Part shown: positions 45,548 through 55,386 of the stretch, in pieces
Numbering within the stretch: the stretch's first letter is position 1
Layout of the letters: every line of letters starts with the position of its first letter
Source: Dethiosulfovibrio faecalis
GTDB taxonomy: Bacteria > Synergistota > Synergistia > Synergistales > Dethiosulfovibrionaceae
Assembly (NCBI RefSeq): GCF_021568795.1
Contig: NZ_JAKGUE010000005.1
Location: 79,089-136,503, forward strand
Direction of reading: 5' to 3'
Length of the DNA: 57,415 nucleotides
Notes under the pieces: generated by a model
Databases searched by the model: none
The model's input: only the letters and a program-made list of their open reading frames with translations
What the model was told of the DNA's origin: nothing
Made by a program: the position numbers and the translations under genes

Positions 45548-46807
45548 ATGAAGAGAACCCTCGCATCTCAGATAATAGCCAGCCACACCACGGATCCCGT
45601 CAAAGAGGGAGCCATCTGCCGGGTATCGGTGGACTTCGCCTTCGTAAACGACATCACCGCTCCTCCCGCCATAGACGCCATGGCGGCCATGGGAAGAAAC
45701 CGGGTATTCGATCGGAAGCGATGCGCCATAGTTCCGGACCACTTCACCCCCAACAAGGACATAGCCTCGGCGGAGCAGGCAAAAAAATCCCGTATATTCG
45801 CCTCGGAGCAGGAAATGCTCTACTGGGAGGTTGGACGGGCCGGCATCGAGCACGCCATGCTTCCCGAAAAAGGCTACATACTCCCTGGCGACATCGTTCT
45901 GGGCGCCGACAGCCACACCTGCACCGGCGGCGCCATGGGAGCCTTCTCCACGGGGATGGGTTCCACCGACCTGGCCGGAGCCTGGGCCACAGGCGAGACC
46001 TGGCTCATGGTCCCTCCGACGGTACGCATAGATTTCCGGGGCTCCATATCCAGACACATCACGGGAAAGGACCTCATATTGGCGGTCCTGCGCGAGATAT
46101 CGGTACAGGGAGCCAGATACATGGCCCTCGAGTTCGGAGGGGATGCCTTGGCCTCCATGTCGATGGACCACCGATTCACCGTGGCAAACATGGCGGTCGA
46201 AGCAGGAGGCAAGGCCGGGCTCTTCGTCCCGGACGAGACCACCCTGGCCTACGCAGAGGCTAGAGCCTCACGCCCCTTCACCGCCAGATATCCCGACGAG
46301 GGATGCGAATACGCCAAACGGGTGGAGATCGACGTGGACAAGCTCACGCCGCTGGTGGCGGCGCCCCACTCTCCGGACAACGTAAGGCCAGCATCCACCT
46401 TCGGAGACACCGAGATACAGCAGGTCTTCATCGGATCCTGCACCAACGGAAGGCTGGAGGACATGGCGGCGGCGGCATCGGTGCTCGAGGGGAAGAAGGT
46501 CCATCCGTCGGTCCGGTGCATAGTCATACCGGCGTCCTACGAGGTATATAACGCCTGTCTGGAGAAAGGCTACATCCGGACCTTCACCGAGGCAGGGGCG
46601 GCGGTCTGCACTCCGACGTGCGGCCCATGCCTGGGAGGACACATGGGGATACTGGCGGAAGGCGAGAGATGCGTGTCCACCAGCAACAGAAACTTCGTCG
46701 GCAGAATGGGACACCCGAAGAGCGAGGTATATCTGGCCAGCCCTGTGACGGCGGCCTGGAGCGCCGTCAAGGGACACATCGCCGATCCGGCGCAGGAGGA
46801 GGCATAG
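45548..46807 (+). CDS. leuC: 3-isopropylmalate dehydratase large subunit
   Basis: A 419-residue aconitase-family large subunit of the archaeal/bacterial type (LeuC/HacA group, about 420 residues), shorter than enteric LeuC. The Fe-S ligands are C298 (IGSCTNGR), C358 and C361 (TCGPCLGG). With LeuD it isomerises 2-isopropylmalate to 3-isopropylmalate. The ATG at 45548 has AGGAGG directly upstream; the frame opens earlier, into the attenuator. First structural gene of the leu operon. Confidence 0.94.
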   Translation: MKRTLASQIIASHTTDPVKEGAICRVSVDFAFVNDITAPPAIDAMAAMGRNRVFDRKRCAIVPDHFTPNKDIASAEQAKKSRIFASEQEMLYWEVGRAGIEHAMLPEKGYILPGDIVLGADSHTCTGGAMGAFSTGMGSTDLAGAWATGETWLMVPPTVRIDFRGSISRHITGKDLILAVLREISVQGARYMALEFGGDALASMSMDHRFTVANMAVEAGGKAGLFVPDETTLAYAEARASRPFTARYPDEGCEYAKRVEIDVDKLTPLVAAPHSPDNVRPASTFGDTEIQQVFIGSCTNGRLEDMAAAASVLEGKKVHPSVRCIVIPASYEVYNACLEKGYIRTFTEAGAAVCTPTCGPCLGGHMGILAEGERCVSTSNRNFVGRMGHPKSEVYLASPVTAAWSAVKGHIADPAQEEA

Positions 46808-46809
46808 CC

Positions 46810-47298
46810 ATGAGAGGAAAAGCCTGGAAATTCGGAGACCACGTGGACACAGATGTAATAATACCGGCCAGATATCTGGTCACGGCCGATCCTGAGACGC
46901 TTGGCGCCCACTGCATGGAGGACGGCGACCCCGATTTCGCTAAAAAGATATCCCAGGGGGACATCATTATCGGAGGAGAGAACTTCGGCTGCGGATCCAG
47001 CAGAGAACACGCCCCCATCGCCATAAAGGGAGCGGGGATCTCCTGCGTCATAGCTAAATCCTTCGCCAGGATCTTCTTCCGCAACTCCATAAACGTGGGG
47101 CTGCCCATCTTCGTCTGCCCCGAGGCGGCAGAGAGAATATCCCAGGGCGACGAGGTGACGGCGGACATGGAGGTCGGAGTCATCTCGGACGAGACGACCG
47201 GGGAAAGCTGGACCGTACCGGCATTTCCCGAATATCTCCGTGGAATAATCGCCGCCGGCGGACTGGTGCCCTTCGTGGCGTCCGGAGCGGGGAGATAG
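46810..47298 (+). CDS. leuD: 3-isopropylmalate dehydratase small subunit
   Basis: A 162-residue swivelling small subunit. It begins as typical LeuD, GKAWKFGDHVDTDVIIPARYL-like, with GGENFGCGSSREHAPIA and a later FFRNSINVGLPI. It sits two bases after leuC; the start ATG at 46810 follows AGGAGG at the end of leuC. The true frame is open further upstream into leuC but the LeuD fold begins here. Confidence 0.94.
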   Translation: MRGKAWKFGDHVDTDVIIPARYLVTADPETLGAHCMEDGDPDFAKKISQGDIIIGGENFGCGSSREHAPIAIKGAGISCVIAKSFARIFFRNSINVGLPIFVCPEAAERISQGDEVTADMEVGVISDETTGESWTVPAFPEYLRGIIAAGGLVPFVASGAGR

Positions 47299-47302
47299 GG
47301 CC

Positions 47303-48442
47303 ATGACAGTTAAGATAATAGCCCAGATCGCAGGAGACGGAATAGGTCCGGAGGTAATCAGGCAGGGACGAAAGGCGGCGGACGCCGCCACGGCCAAGAC
47401 GGGGACGGATCTGGAATGGAGGACCTTTCCATGGGGAGCGTCCCACTACCTCTCCACCGGTGAGATCCTTCCGGACGACGCAGTGGAGAGGCTTTCGGAG
47501 TGCGACTCCATATATCTGGGAGCCATAGGGGATCCAAAGGTCAAGCCGGGGATACTGGAAAGAGGCATCCTTCTGACGCTGCGATTCGGCTTCGACATGT
47601 ACGTGAACCTCCGTCCCGCCAGAGCCTTTCCCAAGGTACCGGTTCCGATAGCGGGAGCGGACGGCCATTCGATAGACATGCTGGTGGTCCGGGAGAACAC
47701 CGAGGACCTCTACATGGGGCTCGGAGCCACCGGAGACGGAAGCATCGACGAGGCCATAGAGGCGAAAAGAGGGCTCTACGACCTGACTGGCAACGTAAAG
47801 CTGGAGACTGGACACAGGATGGCCATGCAGATGGGAATAGCCACAGAACCGGCTATCAGAAGGATAACCGCCACGGCCTGCCGCTTCGCCAAAGGACGAG
47901 GAGACGATTCGATACTTCTGGCAACCAAGGCAAACGCTATGCCCCAGCTTTACGGCTTCTGGGAGGAGATAGCCGCCGACGAGGCCAAGGCTCAGGGAAT
48001 GCCGATGGAGACGATGAACGTGGACGCCATGTGCTACCACGCAGTCAGAAGCCCTTGGGATTTCGGCACCGTGCTCTGCCCCAACCTGTTCGGCGACATA
48101 GTCAGCGACCTCTTCGCCGGAATAACCGGAGGGCTTGGAGTGGCGGCGGGAGGCAACCTGGGAGACGGGCTGGGGATGTTCGAGCCCATACACGGCTCGG
48201 CCCCGGACATTGCCGGAACGGACAGGGCCAACCCTCTGGCCGCCATCCTATCGGCGGGACTGATGCTCGACTCCCTGGGAGAACACCGGGCCGCCAAGAC
48301 GATAGACCGAGCGGTGGAGACCTTCCTTAGCGAAAACGACGGAGACGACCTTCCCAGAGAGATGGGAGGCCAGGCAGGCACAGAGGCGGTCGGAGACAGG
48401 GTCGCCGAGATAATAGAGAGAATCGGAGAGGAGACTCCTTGA
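47303..48442 (+). CDS. leuB: 3-isopropylmalate dehydrogenase
   Basis: A 379-residue isocitrate/isopropylmalate dehydrogenase family enzyme, oxidising and decarboxylating 3-isopropylmalate with NAD+. IAGDGIGPEV at the start, VRENTEDLYMG, NLFGDIVSDLFAG and EPIHGSAPDIAG are the conserved segments. Starts four bases after leuD. Bacterial LeuB and the homoisocitrate/tartrate dehydrogenase relatives overlap in sequence; the leu operon context decides the call. Confidence 0.93.
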   Translation: MTVKIIAQIAGDGIGPEVIRQGRKAADAATAKTGTDLEWRTFPWGASHYLSTGEILPDDAVERLSECDSIYLGAIGDPKVKPGILERGILLTLRFGFDMYVNLRPARAFPKVPVPIAGADGHSIDMLVVRENTEDLYMGLGATGDGSIDEAIEAKRGLYDLTGNVKLETGHRMAMQMGIATEPAIRRITATACRFAKGRGDDSILLATKANAMPQLYGFWEEIAADEAKAQGMPMETMNVDAMCYHAVRSPWDFGTVLCPNLFGDIVSDLFAGITGGLGVAAGGNLGDGLGMFEPIHGSAPDIAGTDRANPLAAILSAGLMLDSLGEHRAAKTIDRAVETFLSENDGDDLPREMGGQAGTEAVGDRVAEIIERIGEETP

Positions 48443-48443
48443 C

Positions 48444-49997
48444 ATGAAAGACACGGTTCGCATCTTCGACACCACCTTGAGAGACGGAGAACAGGCGGCG
48501 GGCATAAACCTCAACGGAACGGAGAAACTTCAGATAGCCAGACAGCTCGCAGCCCTAGGGGTGGACGTCATAGAGGCGGGCTTTCCTGCTTCCTCACAGG
48601 GCGATTTCGACTCGGTGAGATCCATCGCCTCCGAGATAGACGGTCCGATCATAGCCGGATTGGCCAGGGCAAACGAAGGGGACATAAGAAGAGCCGCCGA
48701 GGCCGTCAGGGAAGCATCTAGAAGCAGAATACACACCTTTATCGCCACCAGTCCCATCCACATGGAGCACAAGCTCAAGATGTCTCCCGAAGAGGTCGTT
48801 AAAAGGACGACCGACGCGGTTTCCCTGGCCGCCTCTTTGGTCAAGGACGTGGAGTTCTCCGCCGAGGACGCCAGTCGATCCGATCCGGAGTTTCTCATGG
48901 AGGTCTTCACCGCAGCCATAGCCGCGGGAGCCACGACGATAAACGTCCCGGACACGGTGGGCTACGCCACCCCGGGAGAGTTCGGCGACTTCCTCTCCCG
49001 CATAATGGAGGGCACCGAGGGATCGGAAAAGGCCATATGGTCCGTCCACGTCCATAACGATCTTGGGCTGGCTGTGGCGAACTCGGTGGAGGCGGTAAGA
49101 CGAGGAGCCAGACAGGTGGAATGCACCGTCAACGGCATAGGAGAGAGGGCGGGCAACGCGTCTCTGGAGGAGATAGTCATGGCCCTCAAGGTCCGCCGGG
49201 ACGTTTTCTCGGTGGACACCGCGATAGATACCACCAGGCTCTACGACACCAGCCGAATGGTCTCCCGGCTCACCGGGGTCCATCTTCCGCCCAACAAGGC
49301 CATAGTGGGAGACAACGCCTTCGCCCACGAAGCGGGGATACACCAGCACGGAGTCCTCTGCAAGAGGGAGACCTACGAGATAATGCATCCCAAGGACGTT
49401 GGGGCTCCGGAGACCAAGCTCGTCATGGGGAAGCACTCTGGTCACCACGCCTTCGCCAAAGAGCTCGAATCGATGGGATACTCCCTCACCGACCAGGAGC
49501 TCAAGAGGGCCTTCTCCCTCTTCAAGGAACTCTGCGACAAGAAGGAGATGGTGACGAAAAGCGACATGGAGGCCCTTGTTGTGGACGAGATCCTCTCGAT
49601 CTGCCCGGACAGAAAGTTCTCCGTCAAGGATTTCGCCGTCCACTCCGGCAGAGGAAGGGCGACCGCAGCCATATCTCTGATCGAGGGCAAAAACGAGATT
49701 CAAGACGCCGCCACGGGCAACGGCCCTGTCGACGCCTCCTACGCGGCGATAAGGAGGATCGTGGGAATAGAGCCGGAGCTGGCGGCCTACAGGATAATAT
49801 CGGCAAGCGAGAAATCGGACGCCCTGGGAGAGGCCAGAGTCACCCTGCGGCACGACGACATGGAGGTCCAGGGACGGGGAGTCAGCACCGACGTGATAGA
49901 GGCCAGCATAAAGGCATACGTAAACGGCATAAACCGACTGTATCAGACCGCCGCCGCCAGAGGGGTGGAGATAGTGCGACAGAGGCAGGCCGTTTAG
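48444..49997 (+). CDS. leuA: 2-isopropylmalate synthase
   Basis: A 517-residue LeuA: HMGL-type catalytic barrel (about 1-280) with [13 protein letters not shown], metal ligand H-x-H (HVHNDLGLA) and [10 protein letters not shown], then the linker and a C-terminal leucine-binding regulatory domain (about 390-515). It condenses 2-oxoisovalerate with acetyl-CoA, the committed step of leucine synthesis, and is normally leucine-inhibited. The operon order leuCDBA is reversed from the enteric leuABCD. Full length, last gene before the terminator. Confidence 0.94.
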   Translation: MKDTVRIFDTTLRDGEQAAGINLNGTEKLQIARQLAALGVDVIEAGFPASSQGDFDSVRSIASEIDGPIIAGLARANEGDIRRAAEAVREASRSRIHTFIATSPIHMEHKLKMSPEEVVKRTTDAVSLAASLVKDVEFSAEDASRSDPEFLMEVFTAAIAAGATTINVPDTVGYATPGEFGDFLSRIMEGTEGSEKAIWSVHVHNDLGLAVANSVEAVRRGARQVECTVNGIGERAGNASLEEIVMALKVRRDVFSVDTAIDTTRLYDTSRMVSRLTGVHLPPNKAIVGDNAFAHEAGIHQHGVLCKRETYEIMHPKDVGAPETKLVMGKHSGHHAFAKELESMGYSLTDQELKRAFSLFKELCDKKEMVTKSDMEALVVDEILSICPDRKFSVKDFAVHSGRGRATAAISLIEGKNEIQDAATGNGPVDASYAAIRRIVGIEPELAAYRIISASEKSDALGEARVTLRHDDMEVQGRGVSTDVIEASIKAYVNGINRLYQTAAARGVEIVRQRQAV

Positions 49998-50007
49998 ATT
50001 TCTAAAT

Positions 50008-50045
50008 AAGGCGGCTCGAATCATATACGGTTCGAGCCGCCTTTT
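50008..50045 (+). terminator. Terminator of the leucine operon
   Basis: AAGGCGGCTCGAA paired with TTCGAGCCGCCTT, loop of ten bases, then TTTT: strong intrinsic terminator directly after leuA. Confidence 0.9.
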
Positions 50046-50220
50046 CGTATATAAACACAGGCTCTTGCGAAGACCTAATGTTTTTATAGACCCTCTAAGT
50101 ATCTTTTACGGTAAAAGTCTTTTTATCTTGGTACATCGACATGGTAAATATGCTATGATCTACACATTCCAAAACAGGCAAAATAACAAAATGATCTACT
50201 TTGTGAGAGGAGGCTTTAGA

Positions 50221-51531
50221 TTGAAGCTAAAACAAAACTTAATTTTAATCTGCATCTTGGCACTTCTGACGACGGCGTTATTCGGAACCGGAGGATGTGG
50301 AGGAGGAAGCTCTCTTCCCACAACTCCCAAGGAGATCGAACCGGGATCGGAATATGAGGGAACTCTGTCCTTTAACGATAACGGAGAGGAGACCATCCTT
50401 ATGAGCACTAGGTACGAGGCTCATAATATCGAGACAAGCGCCAGCCTGCCTCCCGCAGTGGCCTTGTTCGTGACTGAGGAAAAATATCTCGACGAGACCT
50501 CCGGGAAACTGAAGGCATCGTCCAACACCTCCTTCACCACGGAAAACGACGTGGAAACATTCCTTAAAGACAGCTGGGATCCTTTTTACGATGGAAAGGA
50601 CGATGAAGGAGTTAACGCTCAAGAGTTTCTCGACTTCTTGACCGAGTACAACATGCCTATGGATCAGTTCTTCCGCTTCCTCAAGGCTACAGGCGATTCC
50701 GTAAGCGAGTTGGACGACATCGTGAAGGTTTATTCGTCTCAACTGGAAGAGCTGGACGGAAAGGACGTCTTCAACGAAATAGAGTCGTTCTGCGATCTTA
50801 CAGGTATAGAACTGGGTACCTATTTCACCGATGTCAAGGAGACATTCGCGACCTACTCCTCCTTTTGTTCGAAGCTTGTGGAACTTGGCACGGGACAATC
50901 GGGACTTTACAGCTCCTATGTCGACTGGTACATGGACCAAGAAACAGAGCTGGCCGACCCCTTCGACTCGTTTTTGAGCTATCTGAAGAACAAATCCAAC
51001 AACGCTAAAAACGGAGAAGATAAGATCGATCCGGTAAAGATAGCAAAGTTGGGTTTGGAGGTAGTGAAGTTCGGATGGGACGTCATAAAGGACGGCAAAC
51101 CCCAGCTTTCGGCGGACGGGGCCTTTACCTCCGTCCTGAGAAAGGACACCTCGGGACTGGACTACGAATACGCCAAGACGAACAAAACAGGGACCATAGA
51201 GTACAAGGTCACCGACGCTTGGATCAAGTCGTGGGTCCTGATAGATGCGAAGATGAAGGGCGTAGCCTCCTATGCAGCGACCAACCCCAATTTCGGGGGA
51301 CAATATCTTCCGAACGTCCAACTGGACGTGGAAAACTCCTATGCAATATGGGGCATGAATCTCAACATAAACGCCCAGGTATCAAACGTTATAAACGCCT
51401 CTTCGGTGGCAAACCCCGATCCCGAGATAGACGTTATAGCTAAAGTCAACGCAGGATGGCTATTTCAATCGTTCGGACAATCCGCCTATTTCAAGGTCCA
51501 GGGAAGCAGAGGTATCTCTTTTAAAGGATGA
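50221..51531 (+). CDS. Hypothetical exported protein, probable lipoprotein
   Basis: About 436 residues of no recognised family. The start is a TTG at 50221 with GGAGG about 7 bases upstream; upstream in-frame starts lack one. The N-terminus has lysines, a hydrophobic stretch (about 7-22) and then GTGGCGGGSS, a cysteine placed like a lipoprotein signal though the lipobox is not canonical. The mature part is acidic with few cysteines and ends in a beta-rich stretch with NINAQVSNVINASSVANPD. Bounded by terminators on both sides, so a single-gene unit. Function unknown. Confidence 0.72.
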   Translation: MKLKQNLILICILALLTTALFGTGGCGGGSSLPTTPKEIEPGSEYEGTLSFNDNGEETILMSTRYEAHNIETSASLPPAVALFVTEEKYLDETSGKLKASSNTSFTTENDVETFLKDSWDPFYDGKDDEGVNAQEFLDFLTEYNMPMDQFFRFLKATGDSVSELDDIVKVYSSQLEELDGKDVFNEIESFCDLTGIELGTYFTDVKETFATYSSFCSKLVELGTGQSGLYSSYVDWYMDQETELADPFDSFLSYLKNKSNNAKNGEDKIDPVKIAKLGLEVVKFGWDVIKDGKPQLSADGAFTSVLRKDTSGLDYEYAKTNKTGTIEYKVTDAWIKSWVLIDAKMKGVASYAATNPNFGGQYLPNVQLDVENSYAIWGMNLNINAQVSNVINASSVANPDPEIDVIAKVNAGWLFQSFGQSAYFKVQGSRGISFKG

Positions 51532-51556
51532 AAATAAGAAAGTTTGACGTTTAGCG

Positions 51557-51589
51557 AAAACTTCCCCTGTTTTTTCGGGGGAAGTTTTT
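51557..51589 (+). terminator. Terminator after the hypothetical lipoprotein
   Basis: AAAACTTCCCC-loop-GGGGGAAGTTTTT: strong stem with a T-run in the 3' arm. Confidence 0.88.
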
Positions 51590-51622
51590 ACTTGAAACTC
51601 AACTGAAAAAGGAGGAGCCACA

Positions 51623-52927
51623 ATGAGATATGCTCTAGCGATACTGTCACTTTTCTTCTTATCGATAGCACCGTCTCTGACGGAGGGATCGGAAAACGGG
51701 ACTATACCGAAGGGACTATCCAGGGGAGAGATTCTCCTCTCGTATTTTCAAGACACCGAGATGGATTTTCAGCTTCTTAGAAGTCTCGGAGCCGACGCGA
51801 CAGGAGGAGGTTCTCCCGGAGAGATTCTTCTGGCGGCCAAAGATATAGAGGAGGGTGACCCAGCTTCCTGGTCAGCTGCCTTTCTTTCCCTCGCAGAAAG
51901 GGTCGAGACGGACGGAAGGACTCGCCTGAAAAGGGGCCACGAAATAAGCGCAGGGGAAAGCCTTCTGAGAGCAGCGTCCTATTATCGTGCGGCGGAATAC
52001 TATGGCGATCCGACCTCTCCCGAAACCGCAAAGTGGGGAATGAAATGTCGAAAAGCTTTCATCGATGGGATGAAACTATCTCCCTGGGAAATAGAGGAAC
52101 TGTACATACCTTTTGGAGAGGACTCTCTTCCGGGATATTTCATATCGTCTCCTTCGAACGATACGCCGAGAAAAACCCTGATAGCCCAAAGCGGTTTCGA
52201 CGGTACGGCGGAGGAAATGTACTTCGCCGTGGGAGAAGCCGCCCTCAGAAGAGGATACAACGTCCTTCTCTTCGAGGGCCCGGGACAGGTGGGGAAACGT
52301 CGATTCGACAAAGAGTCTACCTTCGTTCCAGACACCTCCCCAGCTCTCAGGGCGGTGGTGGATTTCGCCCTGTCCAGACCTGAGATAGACCCTGAAAAGA
52401 TCGCCCTTTACGGGGCCAGCTTCGGAGGCTATTTCGCCCTGTCCGGAGCGGTCGGGGAAAGTAGGCTGAAAGCCCTTATAGTAAACTCCCCTATAATAGA
52501 CGCTCGGGAGTACTTTTTCGCCGCAGTAGGCCCCAAGTTCGTGGAGATGTTCGAGAAACAGGACCTGACGGTGGAGGAAATCCTGAAACTGCCAAAGGAA
52601 GAACTTCCTCCCAAATATCGTTTTTCCCTCCTGAACCTGTGCATCCGCTACGGCAAGCCATCCGTAAAAACCACACTGGAGGCCATGCAGGCGTTTCATG
52701 TCGACGAGGATCGTATCGAAGCCATGGAATTTCCGGCCCTGGGAATGGTGGGGGAAAAAGAGGGAACGGTACCGCTGAGCCAGGCGAAACGGTTCGAGAA
52801 ACTGGCCCAAAAGGGAAGCCTCCACATATTCGAGGAAAAAAGCGGAGCCAACATCCACTGCCAGCTGGACAACATGCCCCTGTCATGGGCGGTAGCCCTG
52901 GACTGGCTTGACGAACAGTTCGACTAA
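51623..52927 (+). CDS. Exported FrsA-like alpha/beta hydrolase
   Basis: A 434-residue protein with an N-terminal signal peptide (about 1-22) and a C-terminal alpha/beta hydrolase domain. The nucleophile is S266 in YGASFGGYFAL. The helical region before it (about 80-150, LLRAASYYRAAEYY) and QSGFDGTAEEMY match the FrsA/DUF1100-like esterase group (such as 2,6-dihydropseudooxynicotine hydrolase). The late EKEGTVPLSQA would hold the catalytic aspartate region and NIHCQLDN the histidine. Substrate unknown. A single-gene unit with its own terminator. Confidence 0.82.
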   Translation: MRYALAILSLFFLSIAPSLTEGSENGTIPKGLSRGEILLSYFQDTEMDFQLLRSLGADATGGGSPGEILLAAKDIEEGDPASWSAAFLSLAERVETDGRTRLKRGHEISAGESLLRAASYYRAAEYYGDPTSPETAKWGMKCRKAFIDGMKLSPWEIEELYIPFGEDSLPGYFISSPSNDTPRKTLIAQSGFDGTAEEMYFAVGEAALRRGYNVLLFEGPGQVGKRRFDKESTFVPDTSPALRAVVDFALSRPEIDPEKIALYGASFGGYFALSGAVGESRLKALIVNSPIIDAREYFFAAVGPKFVEMFEKQDLTVEEILKLPKEELPPKYRFSLLNLCIRYGKPSVKTTLEAMQAFHVDEDRIEAMEFPALGMVGEKEGTVPLSQAKRFEKLAQKGSLHIFEEKSGANIHCQLDNMPLSWAVALDWLDEQFD

Positions 52928-52936
52928 AGCGATAAA

Positions 52937-52982
52937 GGCATGCGACAGGCCTAATCGTCGGTCGCATGCCTTTCTGCTTTTT
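52937..52982 (+). terminator. Terminator after the alpha/beta hydrolase gene
   Basis: GGCATGCGAC paired with GTCGCATGCC, loop of 14 bases, then TTTCTGCTTTTT. Confidence 0.82.
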
Positions 52983-53332
52983 GCGTAAATTGTCTTATAC
53001 CATCCCGAAACATCTTGAAACTTTGAGATCTGTTCGTCTCAACGTCGAGGTTGAAATCCCCCTGATCCTCGTTTACTCCTTCCTCTTGCCCCTTCCAAGC
53101 GAGTCCCTTTCCATGCTCCAGAAAAAGAAAAGAAAAAGGCCAACCACGCTTCTGTCCCTTACGGCGCTGTCTAAGACACTCTCTAAGGACATAGGGTCTG
53201 CCTGAAGAGTCAACGTCTATCGATAAGACAACACAAAACATGCATCTATCGCTACTATACAAGGTAATTGGACCTTCCCACACGAACATGTGTAGACATA
53301 CCACTATTTGGAGTCAAAACGGTACACCATTT
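52983..53332. other. Intergenic stretch without a supported gene
   Basis: About 350 bases between the hydrolase terminator and the end of the convergent ceramidase-like gene. Reading frames of 79 (plus) and 117 codons (minus) are open, but neither has a ribosome-binding site, recognisable family or coding-like composition; the base composition is more AT-rich than its surroundings, so it could be a decayed insert. I see nothing more specific. Confidence 0.4.
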
Positions 53333-54655
53333 TTAGCTATAGACCACCATAAGTCTGTCGCTCACGGTGGAGACCAGCTCGTCGGCGCTCTCCCTCACCA
53401 AGGGCATGACCCTGCGGTGACAGCGGAAGAACAGAAGGTACGACCACAGCACCTCGAAACCGCCTCTGTCGAACTCCGCCGCGGTGGGCAGGTATCCCCT
53501 GCACCCGTTGGTGTAGCCTCCGAAGAAGACCAGTTCGCTGCCCGCCCTCTCGGCTATATCCAAGGCTATCCCGCACATGGCCTCCTCCGGAACACCGCAG
53601 ATACAGCCTTCGTCCAGAAGAAAATACTGAATCTCCATGTTCACCCTACCCTCGGTCATTCCGGCCTCTCTCAGCCCGGCGACCTCCGCCAGCCAGGAGG
53701 ATCCGTCTATTCCGCAGATATCCAGAGCCTCTTTGGCGATATCCTCGGCACGGACTTTCGAGGGGATCTCGAATCTAAAATCCTTCATCTCCGACAACAT
53801 CCTCAGCCTGGAAACGGGACGGACCACTATCCCGGACATCACGTCACCCACGGCCCGCTCTATCTCGTCGGCCATCTTTTCCAAAGCCTCTACGTTCTCT
53901 TCTTCAAGCCCCTTCAGAATATCCTCACCGAGGGACTCCGCCTCTCTGGAATATATCTCCAACCGCTCCCCCATGGAATTACGGAAACGGGGTCTCACGT
54001 CGCCGGAGGCACCCTGAGTGATCATCACAGGGCAGCCGTAACGTTTCTTTAGCCTCTCCCTGGCGAAGCCCACGTAGTCCGAGGAGATCTTTCGATTGTC
54101 TCCGACCAGCACGTTGGCGTGGGCGGTACACCTGAGCAAAAGGGCCTTTACATCTCCGGAGGATTCGTCCACCACCTTCAGCACCCCTACCCGCCTGTCG
54201 AGACATTCGGCATCTCCACGGCGGTTCAGGCCTATATCGCCGTAGGCCACTCCCCATCCGGCATGAACGGGAGACAGGTCCGCGACGGCTCGTGACACTC
54301 CGTCGGTCAGGCTCGACAGGAGAAAATCGACATATTCCCTCTCGAAAAGGCCGTCGGGAGCCGAATGGGTATGGGTGAAACAGACCATTATCCTCTCGGC
54401 CGGTATCCCCGACGATTGGGACAGCTCCGACCTGAGCCAGGTCGTTATCTCCACCGTGAGCCCTATGCTGTCCACCGAGATAAGGCAAAGACGCTCGCCG
54501 TCCTTCTCCCATAGGAACACCTGAGCGGCCAGGCCGTCCAACACCCCTACGGAGGTCTGATCCGACCTGTCGAACCCCACCATTGTCACCGGGTTCTTGG
54601 GGGTGATGTCCACCTCGGCACAGCCCATAGAAGTTTTTGAAGTTTTATAATTCAT
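53333..54655 (-). CDS. Neutral/alkaline ceramidase-like protein
   Basis: A 440-residue protein that matches the N-terminal catalytic domain of the neutral/alkaline non-lysosomal ceramidase superfamily: AEVDITPKNPVTMVGFDR near the start, then CLISVDSIGLT, FTHTHSAPDG with metal-binding histidines (about 93-103), and VMITQGASGDVRPR around residue 220, whose serine is the proposed nucleophile. It lacks the C-terminal immunoglobulin-like domain and any signal peptide, so it is probably a cytoplasmic amidase of the family acting on another substrate. The start ATG at 54655 is the first in frame. Single gene. Confidence 0.78.
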   Translation of the reverse strand: MNYKTSKTSMGCAEVDITPKNPVTMVGFDRSDQTSVGVLDGLAAQVFLWEKDGERLCLISVDSIGLTVEITTWLRSELSQSSGIPAERIMVCFTHTHSAPDGLFEREYVDFLLSSLTDGVSRAVADLSPVHAGWGVAYGDIGLNRRGDAECLDRRVGVLKVVDESSGDVKALLLRCTAHANVLVGDNRKISSDYVGFARERLKKRYGCPVMITQGASGDVRPRFRNSMGERLEIYSREAESLGEDILKGLEEENVEALEKMADEIERAVGDVMSGIVVRPVSRLRMLSEMKDFRFEIPSKVRAEDIAKEALDICGIDGSSWLAEVAGLREAGMTEGRVNMEIQYFLLDEGCICGVPEEAMCGIALDIAERAGSELVFFGGYTNGCRGYLPTAAEFDRGGFEVLWSYLLFFRCHRRVMPLVRESADELVSTVSDRLMVVYS

Positions 54656-54776
54656 GGCACCATCTCATTTCATAAAAAATCGAGTTCATTATAGACGGAA
54701 TAGGCTAAAAGACCAGTCCTACAGCTACGCTCCTGTGCATCCGATATAAATTCAACGACAATAGGAGGTGGAAGAC

Positions 54777-55307
54777 ATGCCCCACATAGAGGGTGAAAGA
54801 ATCGTACTGAGAGAGTTTAGGCTGACGGACAAGGAGTCCATCATAGCGTGGGTGAACGATCCGGAGGTGGTCGGAACCCTGTCGGACCGTTTTCTGCTTC
54901 CCCGCACCGAGCCTCAGATAGAGACATGGATAAAGACCCTCACCGAGAAGGAGACCGACAGAGAGGCCCATTTCGTGATAGCCGACAGGAAGACCCTTGC
55001 CTATATAGGTCAGATAGACTTCCACGTAATAGACTGGAAAAACCGTTCGGCGAGGATAGGGCTCGTCGTAGGCTCCCCCGGCAACAGGGGAAAGGGCTAC
55101 GGATCGGAGGCCCTGAACACCCTGGTCGATTACGGCTTTCGTTTCATGAATCTGCACAGAATGGACCTGCTGGTAAGGGAGGACAACCTGTCAGCCATAA
55201 AATGCTACGAAAAATGCGGTTTCGTGGAGGAAGGCAGGATGAGAGAGGCAATCTTCAGGGACGGACGTTACCTCGATATGATAGTCATGTCCATTTTGGA
55301 GGGATAG
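54777..55307 (+). CDS. GNAT family N-acetyltransferase
   Basis: A 176-residue acetyltransferase of the RimJ/RimL type (Acetyltransf_3). IEGERIVLREFRLTD at the start, ARIGLVVGSPGNRGKGYGSEAL holds the acetyl-CoA pyrophosphate loop (RGKGYG) and AIKCYEKCGFVEEGRMR is the C-terminal motif. The ATG at 54777 has AGGAGG eight bases upstream; an upstream GTG overlaps that site. Acceptor (protein N-terminus, aminoglycoside, polyamine) cannot be decided. Confidence 0.9.
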   Translation: MPHIEGERIVLREFRLTDKESIIAWVNDPEVVGTLSDRFLLPRTEPQIETWIKTLTEKETDREAHFVIADRKTLAYIGQIDFHVIDWKNRSARIGLVVGSPGNRGKGYGSEALNTLVDYGFRFMNLHRMDLLVREDNLSAIKCYEKCGFVEEGRMREAIFRDGRYLDMIVMSILEG

Positions 55308-55386
55308 AGCCCTTCACTTATTCCTACTTATATGGTATGTTTTTATCGTGCACCACGATAAAGCACCGTAAAAGGAGGGATCGATT

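Noticed and set aside
52951-53304. A 117-codon minus-strand frame as a transposase remnant
   Set aside because: No recognisable transposase motif, start signal or codon pattern; part of it overlaps the hydrolase terminator.
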